This document shows, one piece after another, positions 35,244-44,240 of a DNA stretch of 64,000 bases. The position numbers and the translations under genes are program-made. Source of the stretch: Streptomyces griseoincarnatus (GTDB lineage: Bacteria; Actinomycetota; Actinomycetes; Streptomycetales; Streptomycetaceae); the NCBI GenBank assembly GCA_014649575.1, contig BMTH01000001.1, positions 310,001 through 374,000 on the forward strand, given 5' to 3'. The notes under the pieces were generated by a model that was given only the letters and a program-made list of their open reading frames with translations, was not told the DNA's origin and made no database searches. Every line of letters begins with the position of its first letter. Position 1 is the stretch's first letter.

Positions 35244-36382
35244 GGGGTGTGCTCCTTGGGTCGTGCGGCCGCGGCCGGCGGCGGGGGCGAGGGAAGGACG
35301 GTGTCCTGAGTGGTGGTCGGGGTGCGGCGGCGCCGCAGGCGGTCGCGGGCCCGGCGGGCCAGACCGTGCAGCCCGTCGGGGGCGTACAGCAGGACCAGGA
35401 CGATGGCGGCGCCGTACAGGTAGCGGGCGGCCTCGGTGGGGCCGACGGCGCCCTCGGCGGAGCCGGGCGCGGCGACCAGCGGGAGCTGGTCGGCGTAGCG
35501 GGTCATCAGCAGCGGCAGCGCGGTGACGAAGACGGCGCCGGCGGTGGCTCCGGCGACCGAGCCCAGGCCGCCGATCACGATCATCGCGAGGTAGTCGACG
35601 GACAGCACAAGACCGAAGTAGTCGGGCACCACCCGGCGGAAGGCGAGCGCCAGCAGCACACCTGCGAGGCCCGCGTACATCGACGAGACCACGAAGGCGG
35701 CGGAGCGGTGCCGGGCCACGTCGACGCCCATCACGGCGGCGGCGGTCTCGCTGTCGCGGAGGGCGGCCAGCGCCCGGCCGGGGCGGGAGCGGAGCAGGCC
35801 GCGGGCGGTGAACCAGGTGAGCGCGAACAGCGCCAGGCCCAGGAACCACAGCCGCTCCTCCGCGCCGAACGGCACACCGAGGACGGTCAGTTCGTCGCCC
35901 GTGTCGAAGGTGAAGCCGCCGAGGGACAGCGGGGGCACGGAGCGGCCGTTGAAGCCGCCGGTGACCGACTCGGCGGTGAGCAGGACGTGGTGGCCGAGGA
36001 ACACCAGGGCGAGGGTGGCGATGCCGAGGTAGATGCCCTTGACCCGGCCGGCGACGGGACTGAACAGCCCGCCGGCGAGGCCCGCCATCAGTACCGCGAG
36101 GGGCACGGCGAGGGCGGTCGGCAGGCCAGGACCCGGGTCGCCGGCCAGCCAGGTGTAGCCGTAGGCGCCGACGGCCAGGAAGAAGGCGTGACCGAGGGAG
36201 AGTTGTCCCGCGGTGCCGCTGAGCAGGGCGAGGCCGATGGCGCCGATGGCGGCCGCCATGGAGAACAGGCCGATGCGCAGCCAGAAGGCGTCCAGGTAGA
36301 ACGGCGGCAGGCACAGCAGCACGGCGACCGTCAGCAGGGTGGCGCGGCGGCGGGTGAGGAGCGCGCGGATACGGTCAGACAC
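35240..36382 (-). CDS. Branched-chain amino-acid-type ABC permease, LivM-like
   Basis: This 380-residue permease has about ten predicted spans and the LivM signature stretches GTAGQLSLGHAFFLAVGAY and MGVDVARHRSAAFVVSS. A Pro/Ala-rich hydrophilic tail of about 35 residues ends the protein. GTG 36382 overlaps the end of the LivH gene (stop at 36375). It forms the membrane channel with LivH and is driven by the two ATPases upstream. Confidence 0.92.
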   Translation of the reverse strand: MSDRIRALLTRRRATLLTVAVLLCLPPFYLDAFWLRIGLFSMAAAIGAIGLALLSGTAGQLSLGHAFFLAVGAYGYTWLAGDPGPGLPTALAVPLAVLMAGLAGGLFSPVAGRVKGIYLGIATLALVFLGHHVLLTAESVTGGFNGRSVPPLSLGGFTFDTGDELTVLGVPFGAEERLWFLGLALFALTWFTARGLLRSRPGRALAALRDSETAAAVMGVDVARHRSAAFVVSSMYAGLAGVLLALAFRRVVPDYFGLVLSVDYLAMIVIGGLGSVAGATAGAVFVTALPLLMTRYADQLPLVAAPGSAEGAVGPTEAARYLYGAAIVLVLLYAPDGLHGLARRARDRLRRRRTPTTTQDTVLPSPPPPAAAARPKEHTP

Positions 36383-37271
36383 GGGCCGCTCCCTTCGCGC
36401 CGAACAGCCCGTTGGGCCGCACGAGGAGCACGAGCAGCATCACGGCGTAGGGGGCGACATCGCCGAACCCGTCGCCGAGCACGTGCAGTTCGGACTGGTA
36501 GCCGACGACGAGCGCCTCGGTCAGCCCGATGACCAGACTGCCGGCGAGGGCGCCCGTCGGGGAGGCGAGTCCGCCGAGGATGGCGGCGGGGAAGGCGTTG
36601 AGCGCGATCTGGCCGGTGGTGCGCTCCAGACCGGGGGCGGGGAACGCCGCGAGGAACACCGCGGCCAGCGCGGCGAGCGCGCCCGCCAGGCACCAGGCGC
36701 CCGCCCGCACCCGGCCGAGGTGGACGCCCATCAGCGCTGCGGCCTCCATGTCCTCGGCCGCCGCCCGCAGCGACAGGCCCCAGGGGGTGAACCGGAACAG
36801 GGCGAAGACCCCGGTGATGACGACGGCCGACACGGCGATCGCGGCGAGCCGGCTGTCCGCGACGGTGACCGGGCCGAGTTCGGTCACCGCGTCGCCCCAA
36901 GGGTCGCCGAGCGTCAGCAGGTCCCCGCCGATGCGCCGGGCCAGCTCGGTGAGCAGCACGATGTCGATGCCTATGGTGACGATGGTCTGTACGTGCGCGG
37001 AGTGCGCGTCGTGGCCGCCGCGCTGGAGCAGGAACCGGTCCAGCGCCCCGGCCAGGGCGGCCGTCACGATCACCGCGAGGGCGAGCGCCCCGGCGAAGCC
37101 CAGGTCGTCGTGGAGGACGGCGACCAGATAGCCGCCGAACAGCAGCAGCGAGCCGTGGGCGAAGTTGAGCACGCCCGAGGCCTTGAAGATGACGACGAAG
37201 CCGAGGGCGACCAGCGCGTACACCGCGCCGAGGGCCAGTCCGCCCAGCAGGCTGTCCAGGAGATCCGTCAT
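36375..37271 (-). CDS. Branched-chain amino-acid-type ABC permease, LivH-like
   Basis: This 298-residue membrane protein has eight or so spans and the LivH motif ASGVLNFAHGSLLLFGGYL near residues 33-51. The ATG at 37271 overlaps the stop of the ATPase gene before it (ATGA). Together with LivM it makes the translocation path. The EAA-like loop AAEDMEAAALMGVHLGRVR contacts the ATPases. Confidence 0.92.
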   Translation of the reverse strand: MTDLLDSLLGGLALGAVYALVALGFVVIFKASGVLNFAHGSLLLFGGYLVAVLHDDLGFAGALALAVIVTAALAGALDRFLLQRGGHDAHSAHVQTIVTIGIDIVLLTELARRIGGDLLTLGDPWGDAVTELGPVTVADSRLAAIAVSAVVITGVFALFRFTPWGLSLRAAAEDMEAAALMGVHLGRVRAGAWCLAGALAALAAVFLAAFPAPGLERTTGQIALNAFPAAILGGLASPTGALAGSLVIGLTEALVVGYQSELHVLGDGFGDVAPYAVMLLVLLVRPNGLFGAKGAARV

Positions 37272-38131
37272 GCCGCGTCCTCCCCGGTCGCGTCGGTGCC
37301 GAGGTAGGCGCGCAGGACCTCCGGGTCCCGGCGGACCTCGTCGGGCGTGCCGTGCGCGATGGTCCGGCCGAAGTCCAGCACGGTGACCTCGTCGGCGAGA
37401 CGCATCACCAGACCCATGTCGTGCTCCACGAGGACGACGGAAAGGCCGAGTTCGGCCCGGAGTTCGGCCACCACCTCGGCGGTGCGGGCGCGTTCGGCGG
37501 CGTTCATGCCGGCCACCGGTTCGTCGAGCAGCAGTACACGGGGCTCCAGGCAGAGGGCGCGGGCGAGTTCGACGCGCTTGCGGTCGCCGTAGGACAGCAG
37601 GCCGACCGGTGAGTCGAAGTGGGCTCCGAGGCCGGTGAGTTCGGCGATCTCGCGGGCGCGGGCGAGGTGCTCGCGCTGTTCGCGCCGGGCGCCCGGCAGC
37701 CGGAGGGCGCTCGCGGTGAATCCGGCGCGGGTGAGGGCGTGCCGGCCGAGCATCAGGTTGTCGGCGACGGTGCCCTGGGTGGTGACGATGTTCTGGAAGG
37801 TGCGGGCCATGCCGAGCGCGGCGATGCGGTGCGGGGCGAGCCGGGTCAGCTCCGTGCCGCCGAGGGTGACGGTGCCGGATGCGGGGCGGCACAGCCCGGA
37901 CAGCACGTTGAAGCATGTGGACTTGCCGGCGCCGTTCGGGCCGATGAGCGCGTGCACCGAGCCGGGGGCCACGGTGAAGGAGACCCCGTCGAGCGCGGTG
38001 AGCCCGGCGAAGCGGACGGTGACGTCCCGAACGGTGAGCTCGGGCGGGGCGGTGGTGGTGCGGGCCTTGACGGTGCGGGCCTCGGTGGTGCGGGCCTTGC
38101 TGCTGCGGGCCTCGGTGGTGCGGTCGTTCAC
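37268..38131 (-). CDS. Branched-chain amino-acid-type ABC ATPase, LivG-like
   Basis: This 287-residue ATPase has Walker A GPNGAGKST, Walker B RVLLLDEPVAGMN, and an LSYGDRK signature typical of LivG (LSxGxx in place of LSGGQ). It starts at GTG 38131 and overlaps the stop of the LivF-type gene. The first 28 residues form an unusual extension made of five pentapeptides of the form R-[TS]-x-[TEK]-A, encoded by 15-bp repeats (38048-38122), ahead of the conserved start PPELTVRDVTVRF. The repeat is probably disordered and may vary between strains. Confidence 0.92.
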   Translation of the reverse strand: MNDRTTEARSSKARTTEARTVKARTTTAPPELTVRDVTVRFAGLTALDGVSFTVAPGSVHALIGPNGAGKSTCFNVLSGLCRPASGTVTLGGTELTRLAPHRIAALGMARTFQNIVTTQGTVADNLMLGRHALTRAGFTASALRLPGARREQREHLARAREIAELTGLGAHFDSPVGLLSYGDRKRVELARALCLEPRVLLLDEPVAGMNAAERARTAEVVAELRAELGLSVVLVEHDMGLVMRLADEVTVLDFGRTIAHGTPDEVRRDPEVLRAYLGTDATGEDAA

Positions 38132-38910
38132 GCGGCCCCCTGGTCCTGCGCCGACTCGCCCAGGTACAGGCGGCGTACGGCGTCGGTGCGGGCGAGTTCG
38201 TCGGCGGGCCCGGACAAGCGGGTCTCCCCCACCTCCAGGACATGCGCGTGGCTCGCGAGCGAGAGCGCCATGCCGGCGTTCTGCTCGACGAGCAGCACGG
38301 CGGTGCCCTGCGCGTTGATCTCCCGGACCACCTCCGCGATGCGGTGCACCATCTGCGGGGCGAGGCCCAGGGAGGGCTCGTCCAGGAGCAGCAGGCGGGG
38401 CGCGGCCATCAGCGCGCGGCCGATGGCGAGCATCTGCTGCTCGCCGCCGGACAGGAGCCCGGCGGGCTGGTGGGTGCGTTCGGCGAGCCGGGGGAAGAGC
38501 GTGAAGACGCGGTCGCGGGCCTCCTGGACCTGGGCGCGTCCGCGCCGTCCGAGGCCGAGGCCGCCGGAGCGGAGGTTCTCGTCGACCGACAGCCCGGCGA
38601 ACACCCGCCGTCCCTCGGGTACCTGGACGACGCCGGCGCGGACCGCGGCGACCGGGTCCTTGCCGTCGAGCACCGTGTCGCCGTAGCGGATGCGGCCGGC
38701 CGTGACCGCGCCGCGGTGCAGGCGGAGCGTGCCGGAGACGGCGCGCAGCAGCGTGGTCTTGCCGGCGCCGTTCGCGCCGAGCAGGGCCACGACCGTGGCG
38801 GGGGGCACGGTCAGGGACACGGAGCGGAGGGCGGACAGGGCTCGGCCGTACGTCACGTCGACGTCCTCGACGTGCAGGGTGGGGCCACCGTCCGGTGGTG
38901 CTTCGGGCAT
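38128..38910 (-). CDS. Branched-chain amino-acid-type ABC ATPase, LivF-like
   Basis: This 260-residue ATPase has Walker A GANGAGKTT, signature LLSGGEQQMLAIGRALM and Walker B RLLLLDEPSLGLAP, all intact. It also has the LivF hallmark QVPEGRRVFAGLSVDENL. ATG 38910 with GAGGAG five bases upstream makes this the first gene of the operon. Its promoter must lie in the 600-bp region that also carries the tandem repeat array. The long upstream extension of this frame is antisense to the repeats and not coding. Confidence 0.93.
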   Translation of the reverse strand: MPEAPPDGGPTLHVEDVDVTYGRALSALRSVSLTVPPATVVALLGANGAGKTTLLRAVSGTLRLHRGAVTAGRIRYGDTVLDGKDPVAAVRAGVVQVPEGRRVFAGLSVDENLRSGGLGLGRRGRAQVQEARDRVFTLFPRLAERTHQPAGLLSGGEQQMLAIGRALMAAPRLLLLDEPSLGLAPQMVHRIAEVVREINAQGTAVLLVEQNAGMALSLASHAHVLEVGETRLSGPADELARTDAVRRLYLGESAQDQGAA

Positions 38911-39126
38911 CACGACTCCTCGGGGTCGTCGCGTGGGTCTGCGACGGCTTCGGGGGAAGGGGTGCTTACGACAGCACGGGGGTGCGGAGGGGGTACAGCG
39001 GTCTGTGGCCGCACGCTGCGGTGTACCAACGGGGGTGGGGGTGGGTTGTGCGGATGCCCATGCGGGCGGCTTGTTGGTCGGCACGTCCGGGCGGCGGTGG
39101 TTCTTGTTGTGGCGCGGCTGCGGGGC

Positions 39127-39512
39127 GGTGGGGGTTGAGCGCGCAGTTCCCCGCGCCCCCCGGGCGCACCCGGCTGCCGGACCGTGGGGGTTGGCCGCGC
39201 AGTTCCCCGCGTCCCCCGGGCGTACCCGGCTGCGGGGCGGTGGGGGCTGAGCGCGCAGTTCCCCGCGCCCCCTCGGGCGCACCCGGCTGCCGGACCGTGG
39301 GGGTTGGCCGCGCAGTTCCCCGCGCCCCCTGCGGGCGCACCCGGCTGCGGGGCAGTGGGGGCTGAGCGCGCAGTTCCCCGCGCCCCCTCGGGCGCACCCG
39401 ACTGCCGGACCGTGGGGGCTGAGCGCGCAGTTCCCCGCGCCCCCTCGGGCGCACCCGGCTGCCGGACCGTGGGGGCTGAGCGCGCCGTTCTCCGCGCCCC
39501 CGGCGGGGCGCT
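39127..39512. repeat. Tandem array of a 56-58 bp intergenic element (seven units)
   Basis: The 602-bp gap 38911-39512 has no gene. Seven copies of a unit with core GCGCAGTTCCCCGCGCCCC begin at 39141, 39197, 39253, 39310, 39368, 39425 and 39482, a period of 56-58 bp. The last copy is degenerate. Between cores the units alternate small variants (CCGGCTGCCGGACCGTGGGG and a CGGCTGCGGGGCGGTGGGG form). The array sits between the start of the liv operon and the end of a PucR-type gene. The same core recurs singly and in another array in this window. 38911-39126 holds no further signal I can name apart from presumed promoter space. Confidence 0.85.
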
Positions 39513-40781
39513 CTATGGCTCCTGGCGGTGGAGGAGGTTGTGGGCTGTCAGGGCCAGGGTGGTTTCCACCAGGTCTGTGGGGCGGGAGAGGTTGCGGCCT
39601 GTCAGTTGTTCGTAGCGGCGGAGGCGGTTGAGGACGGTGTTGCGGTGGCAGTAGAGGCGTCGGCCCGCCCGCTGGGCGGAGCCGTCGCAGGCGAGCCAGG
39701 TGGCGAGGGTGTCCAGGAGGACCTCGGCGTCGGCGGGTTCCAGGGCGGCGAGCGGGCCGAGCAGCCGGTCGGTCAGCGCCGCCGCGAGGTCGGGGTTCGA
39801 CGCGACCAGCGCCGCCGGCAGATGTTCGGTCAGCCGGACCGTGCCGCCCGCCTCCGGACACAGCCGAAGCGCGGTGTCCGCCAGCCGTCGCGCCTCCCCC
39901 ACCGCGGCCAGTCCGTCGACGGTGCCGCTGACGCCCACCCGCACGCCGGGCGGCTGCTCGTCCGGGACGACCGTCGCCGGGTCGCCCTCGACGAGGACGA
40001 TGCCGTGGTCGGCGTCCACGCCGGTGTGCCAGTGCACACGCACACCGGGGGCGAGGGCCGCCTGGGCACCCGTACAGCCGGCGGACCGCGTCGCCTCGAC
40101 GGCGACGACGACGTACCGGCCGTGCTCGGGCAGGTCCAGCGCCTCGGCCGCCTCGGGCAGGTCGGCGATCCTGCTGGTGCCGTCCAGCAGCGCCGCGGCC
40201 AGCAGACGCACCCTGTTCTCCCTCCGCCATGCCATCTGCCGCTCGGTCTGCCGGTACGCGTCGGCGACGATCATGCTGTGCTCGTCGACGAACTCCCACA
40301 CGTCGGACGCGACGTGCACCAGCAGCCGTACGTCCTCCGGCGCCGCCCGGGACGTCTCGTCGACCAGGCCCTGCCACACCAGCGAGCCGCCCAGCCGGAA
40401 GGCGTGCAGCACCGCGTCCAGCGGCAGGCCCTGTTCGGCGCGGGTGGCGCCGATCTTCCAGGAGCAGCGGCGCGCCGCGTCACGGGCGCCCCGCGGGTCC
40501 AGCAGCGAGGAGATGCTGTGCCGCAGCGAGCGGTGCACCTCCTGCCAGGTGGCGACGGCGTCGCCCTCGACGGCGGTGCGGTAGGCCGGCTCCTGCTCCT
40601 GGAGCACCGCGACCAGCCGGTCGGTGAGCTGCGGCAGGTCGTCCAGCAGGATGCGGGCGGCCCGGTGCAGCACGCGCAGCGCGTCGGCGTCGATCAGCGA
40701 CCGCACGCGTGGCGTCCGCGACCGGGGTGCGGGCACGGGTCCGGGACGCAGCAGGGTTCGTGGCCGTACGGCGTGAGGCAT
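39513..40781 (-). CDS. PucR/CdaR-family helix-turn-helix regulator
   Basis: This 422-residue regulator has an N-terminal sensory part (about 30-190, with ARILLDDLPQLTDRLVAVL), a GGDEF-like middle segment (about 200-330) and a C-terminal PucR HTH. In the HTH, RRLYCHRNTVLNRLRRYEQ precedes the conserved TGRNLSRPTDLVETTLAL. ATG 40781 follows a GGGGGGAA stretch. PucR-type proteins sense metabolites such as purines or amino acids and activate catabolic genes. Its neighbours do not reveal the target. Its 3' end abuts the repeat array. Confidence 0.88.
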   Translation of the reverse strand: MPHAVRPRTLLRPGPVPAPRSRTPRVRSLIDADALRVLHRAARILLDDLPQLTDRLVAVLQEQEPAYRTAVEGDAVATWQEVHRSLRHSISSLLDPRGARDAARRCSWKIGATRAEQGLPLDAVLHAFRLGGSLVWQGLVDETSRAAPEDVRLLVHVASDVWEFVDEHSMIVADAYRQTERQMAWRRENRVRLLAAALLDGTSRIADLPEAAEALDLPEHGRYVVVAVEATRSAGCTGAQAALAPGVRVHWHTGVDADHGIVLVEGDPATVVPDEQPPGVRVGVSGTVDGLAAVGEARRLADTALRLCPEAGGTVRLTEHLPAALVASNPDLAAALTDRLLGPLAALEPADAEVLLDTLATWLACDGSAQRAGRRLYCHRNTVLNRLRRYEQLTGRNLSRPTDLVETTLALTAHNLLHRQEP

Positions 40782-40924
40782 CGCGCATTCCCCCCAGGGT
40801 CGGGCTTCCGGGCGGTGCCCGTGCGGCGGCCCCGTACCGGCGCCCGGCAGGTACGGGGAGCCCGCGGGCCGGCCGCCGTCGGACTCGTCCTGCCCCGAAG
40901 GATGGCATACCGTCCGGTCGGTCC

Positions 40925-43900
40925 CTAGAGTCGTGCACCGGTCTTTTCCTCCTGCTCGACCAGACGCACCAGCTCGACCCGGGAACGGAGGCCGAGCGTG
41001 GCGAACACGTTCCGCAGGTGGTAGTCGACGGTCCGGGTGGACACGGAGAGGCTGAGGGCCACCTCCCGGTTGGTGGCGCCCGCGGCCACGTAGCGGGCGA
41101 TCCGCATCTGCTGCGGGGTGAGGCGGGCCAGATCGCCGGCGCCCACGGACGCGGCGGGGGCCGCGTTCGGGGCGGCGCCCCCGGCCCTGAGCTCGGCGGC
41201 GGCCTGCTGCGCCCACAGAGGGGCGCCGCAGCGTTCGAAGCCGAGGCGGGCCTCCTCCAGACGGGCGCGGGCCTCGCGGAGGCGGCGTCTGCGGCGCAGC
41301 CACTTGCCGTAGAGGAGTTCGGTACGGGCGCGTTCGAAGTCACCCGCGGTGTCGTCGTGCCGGTCGAGCGCGCGCAGGTACAGCTCGTCGGCGGCGTCGG
41401 GACCGGCCAGCAGGGCACGGCAGCGCAGGAGTTGGGAGGGGGCCTGGGGGTCGGCGCCGCAGGCCGCCCACAGGACGAAGTCCTCCACGACCGCCTCCGC
41501 GTGCTGGGGGCGCCCGGCGGACGCTGCGGCCTCCACGAAACAGGGGACGGCGAGCATCCACACCGCGAAGTGGCCGCGGCGGGCGCCGGGGCGGACCAGC
41601 GGGCCGAGTCGCTGCGCCGCTTCGCGGGGGCGGCCGGCGCCGAGGTCGGCGCGGGCCACGGCCCAGTGCGCGAGGGTCGCGGCCTGGGCGAGCCCGTGCC
41701 GGCGTGCGGTGCGCAGGGCCGCCTCGGCGTGCTCGGCCACCAGGTCCGCCTCGCCCTCGATGGACGCGGCGAGCGCGAGGACGGCGTGGTGGTGGGCGGC
41801 GGTGTTGCGCTGCCCGGTGCGCTCGGCGGCGCGGTGGCCCTCCTCGGCATGAGTGCGGGCGAGCTGGTGGCGGCCCGCGCGGAGTTCGGCATAGGCGAGG
41901 TACTCGAGGGCTCGTGGTTCGAGGGCGGCGGAGCCAGTGGTGCGGGCGGCGGCGAGGGCGCGGGCGCCCGCGCGGCGGGCGGAGGTGACGTCGCCGAGCA
42001 TCAGCGCTGCGGCGGCGGAGCGGAGGAGGTGGTCGGGGTCGGAGCCGTGGAGGCCGTTGTCGACGACGCGGCGGAGGGGGGTGGCGGCGAGGTCGAAGCG
42101 GGCGAGGAGGACGGCGCGCATGCCGTCGCGGTGGTCACGGAAGGGGTCGCCGTCCGGCGGTGACATCGTGGTCGGGACGCCGCTCGGCTGGAGGTCCGTG
42201 GGCGGGACGCCGCTCGACCGGGAGTCCGCAGGCAAGGCTCCGCTAGACCGGGAGTCCGTAGGCAGGGCTCCGCTAGACCGGGAATCCATGGGCAGAGCGC
42301 CGCTCGGCTGGAGGTAGGTGGGCGGGACGCCGCTCGGCTGGGAGTCCGTGGGCGGCGCGCCACCCGCCCGCGAATCCGTGGGCAGGGCACCGCCCGCCCG
42401 GGAATCCGTGGACGGGGCGCACGCCGTGCGGGGTGCCGTTACGGCCACCCGTGCCGCTGGGCCCCCCAGGCCGTCAGGGTGCCGGAGGAGGCACGACTGC
42501 ACGCAACGGCGGGAGACGTCGCCGACTGCACGGCTTACCGCGTCGGGCGGCCCCAAGGCCTCTACGGCAGCGGGCGTCGGGCGGCAGGTGGAGGCGGACA
42601 CGGCGGGTGGCGTCGGCGTCGGCGGGCTGGGGGTCGGGCCGCTTCGCGGGACGCGGACGCAGGCTTCTGCCAGAGGGAACGTCGGTGGTGTGTGGGTGGG
42701 GGCCAGGGCCGAGAGGCAGGCGGTGGGGTCGCCCGCGGACCAGGCCGCGTCCGCCGCGCCCAGGGTCGCGCGGGCCGCGGCGGGCGGGGGCAGGAGGTCG
42801 GCCGCGAGCAGGAAGGACTCCCGGGCGTCCTCCACCGGGCCGTCGGCCAGGAGTACCGCGCCCCGCAGGAGTTCCGCGCCTCCACGCACCGAGGCCGGCG
42901 CGGAACGGCCGCGCGCCCGGTCCAGCAGGCGTAGCGCGTCGGCGGCGTGGCCGGCGAGGAGTGCCTGCTCGGCGGCGGCGAGGTGGCGGCGGGCCCGTTC
43001 CGCCTGGTCCGGGGTGAGGTCGGCGGCGCGGGCCAGGGCCCGGAGGCGGAGGGCGGGGGGCGCGGTGGACGACGGGTCGGTCGCCGCCGCGGCCAGGGAG
43101 GCCGCCACGGCGGGAGCGGGCGCGCCGACCGCCCACGCACGGTGGAGGAGCGGGAGGAGGTCCTCGCGGTCGGTCGCGGCCTCGGCGAGGGAGAGATGCG
43201 CGGCACGGCGGTCCTCGGGGGACGCGGTCGCGTACACCGCCCGGGCCATCAGCCCGCTGCGGAAGCGGAGCCGGCCCTCGCCGCGGGTCAGCAGGTCGGG
43301 CAGCGGGGCGGTCGCCGCCGCGTGGGCCGCCCGGAGGACGAGTGCCGCGTCCGCGTCCTCCTCCCCCGTCGCGCGTGCGGCGGCCGCCGTCGTCAGGAGC
43401 AGGCCGTCGGGGTCGTCGGGCAGGCGGCCGCCGGCCACGTCGGCCAGCACCTCACCGTCGGCCGTCGGCCGGGGCAGGGAGCGTCGCCCGCCCAGCTGGG
43501 CCGGTGACAGACGCCGGACCAGCGCCAGCAGCAGCGCCGGGTTGCCCTCGGCCGCCGTGATCAGCTCCTCCTGTACGGCGGGGTCGACGGCGCTGTCCGT
43601 GCGCTCCCGGATCAGCAGTGCCGCGTCGCCGGGGGTGAGCGGGCCCAGGCGCAGGACGGGCAGGTCCGCCAGTTCCGGTGGCGGGGGGCGGTGGCCGGCG
43701 ACCGTCAGGAGGAGCGTCGTGCGTACGGCCGTCTCCCGTATCCGCGTGGCGGTGCGGGCGAGCGCGGCGCGGGACGGGGCGTCCCACAGGTCCGCGTCGT
43801 CCACGCAGACGAGGAGCGGGCCGGCGGTCCGGAGGGCCTCGTCCAGCCCGTGCGCGCCGTCGGCGCGTACGTACCGCACGGGGCCCGTGCGGAAGAGTCG

Positions 43901-44032
43901 GGCGGCGTGGTCGAGGAACGTGGTGCGGCCGCAACCGGGTTCACCGGTCACGACGCGGACGCCGCCGTCGGTGCGCAGCGCGTCCAGCAGCTCGGCGGTC
44001 AGCCGCTGCCGCGCGGTCGTCTGTCCGGTCAT
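40925..44032 (-). CDS. Large LuxR-family ATP-binding regulator (LAL) with internal 10-residue repeats
   Basis: This 1035-residue STAND-type activator has an N-terminal AAA module with Walker A GEPGCGRTT and Walker B LLVCVDDAD, a helical middle part, TPR-like helices and a C-terminal LuxR HTH (LTPQQMRIARYVAAGATNRE near residue 970, then VSTRTVDYHLRNVF). Unusually, residues about 455-625 form a Pro/Ser/Thr-rich linker holding eight 10-residue repeats (541-620). ATG 44032 is chosen; GTG 44050 lies inside a 24-bp inverted repeat. LAL regulators often control secondary metabolite or sugar genes, but no such cluster is beside it. Confidence 0.88.
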   Translation of the reverse strand: MTGQTTARQRLTAELLDALRTDGGVRVVTGEPGCGRTTFLDHAARLFRTGPVRYVRADGAHGLDEALRTAGPLLVCVDDADLWDAPSRAALARTATRIRETAVRTTLLLTVAGHRPPPPELADLPVLRLGPLTPGDAALLIRERTDSAVDPAVQEELITAAEGNPALLLALVRRLSPAQLGGRRSLPRPTADGEVLADVAGGRLPDDPDGLLLTTAAAARATGEEDADAALVLRAAHAAATAPLPDLLTRGEGRLRFRSGLMARAVYATASPEDRRAAHLSLAEAATDREDLLPLLHRAWAVGAPAPAVAASLAAAATDPSSTAPPALRLRALARAADLTPDQAERARRHLAAAEQALLAGHAADALRLLDRARGRSAPASVRGGAELLRGAVLLADGPVEDARESFLLAADLLPPPAAARATLGAADAAWSAGDPTACLSALAPTHTPPTFPLAEACVRVPRSGPTPSPPTPTPPAVSASTCRPTPAAVEALGPPDAVSRAVGDVSRRCVQSCLLRHPDGLGGPAARVAVTAPRTACAPSTDSRAGGALPTDSRAGGAPPTDSQPSGVPPTYLQPSGALPMDSRSSGALPTDSRSSGALPADSRSSGVPPTDLQPSGVPTTMSPPDGDPFRDHRDGMRAVLLARFDLAATPLRRVVDNGLHGSDPDHLLRSAAAALMLGDVTSARRAGARALAAARTTGSAALEPRALEYLAYAELRAGRHQLARTHAEEGHRAAERTGQRNTAAHHHAVLALAASIEGEADLVAEHAEAALRTARRHGLAQAATLAHWAVARADLGAGRPREAAQRLGPLVRPGARRGHFAVWMLAVPCFVEAAASAGRPQHAEAVVEDFVLWAACGADPQAPSQLLRCRALLAGPDAADELYLRALDRHDDTAGDFERARTELLYGKWLRRRRRLREARARLEEARLGFERCGAPLWAQQAAAELRAGGAAPNAAPAASVGAGDLARLTPQQMRIARYVAAGATNREVALSLSVSTRTVDYHLRNVFATLGLRSRVELVRLVEQEEKTGARL
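42173..42412 (-). repeat. In-frame 30-bp minisatellite inside the LAL gene (eight units)
   Basis: Eight contiguous 30-bp units encode P-[TMA]-D-[SL]-[RQ]-x-[SG]-G-[AV]-[LP], for example PTDSRSSGAL. The frame is kept throughout. Units fall into two sequence types (DSR-SSG and DLQ-PSG), which suggests past duplication of blocks. Confidence 0.85.
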
Positions 44033-44037
44033 TCCAG

Positions 44038-44061
44038 CGACCTTACTCACGCGTAAGGTCG
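44038..44061. promoter_or_regulatory. 24-bp inverted repeat at the LAL gene start
   Basis: CGACCTTAC-TCACGC-GTAAGGTCG has perfect 9-bp arms and a 6-bp spacer. It lies six bases upstream of the chosen ATG 44032 and overlaps the alternative GTG 44050. Its size and symmetry fit an operator for a dimeric repressor. Confidence 0.55.
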
Positions 44062-44190
44062 TGCGGAAGGTATACGTCCGCGACTGGATGAAACATGAAC
44101 GGCCGCTCCACCAGCGGCTTTTGCGGTGTGACGTCCCCCTCGGACTGTGCTGTGTCCCAAGCGCGGCGGCGGGCCGCGTTGCCCGCGCAC

Positions 44191-44229
44191 AACGCCGGTG
44201 GCGGCCCGCGCCGCGCGCGGACCGCCACC
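44191..44229 (-). terminator. Terminator of the polyester-hydrolase gene
   Basis: A 10-bp GC stem CCGGTGGCGG/CCGCCACCGG encloses a further CGCG-rich hairpin, beginning 12 bases beyond the hydrolase stop codon. Confidence 0.6.
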
Positions 44230-44240
44230 GGTCGGTGTCG

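Noticed and set aside
39127..39512. CRISPR array
   Set aside because: Units are contiguous and nearly identical over their whole length; there are no unique spacers and no cas genes.
38911..40377. Long upstream extension of the LivF frame
   Set aside because: It reads repeats and antisense sequence (Pro/Arg/Gly-rich) and the ATPase has its own ATG with GAGGAG at 38910.
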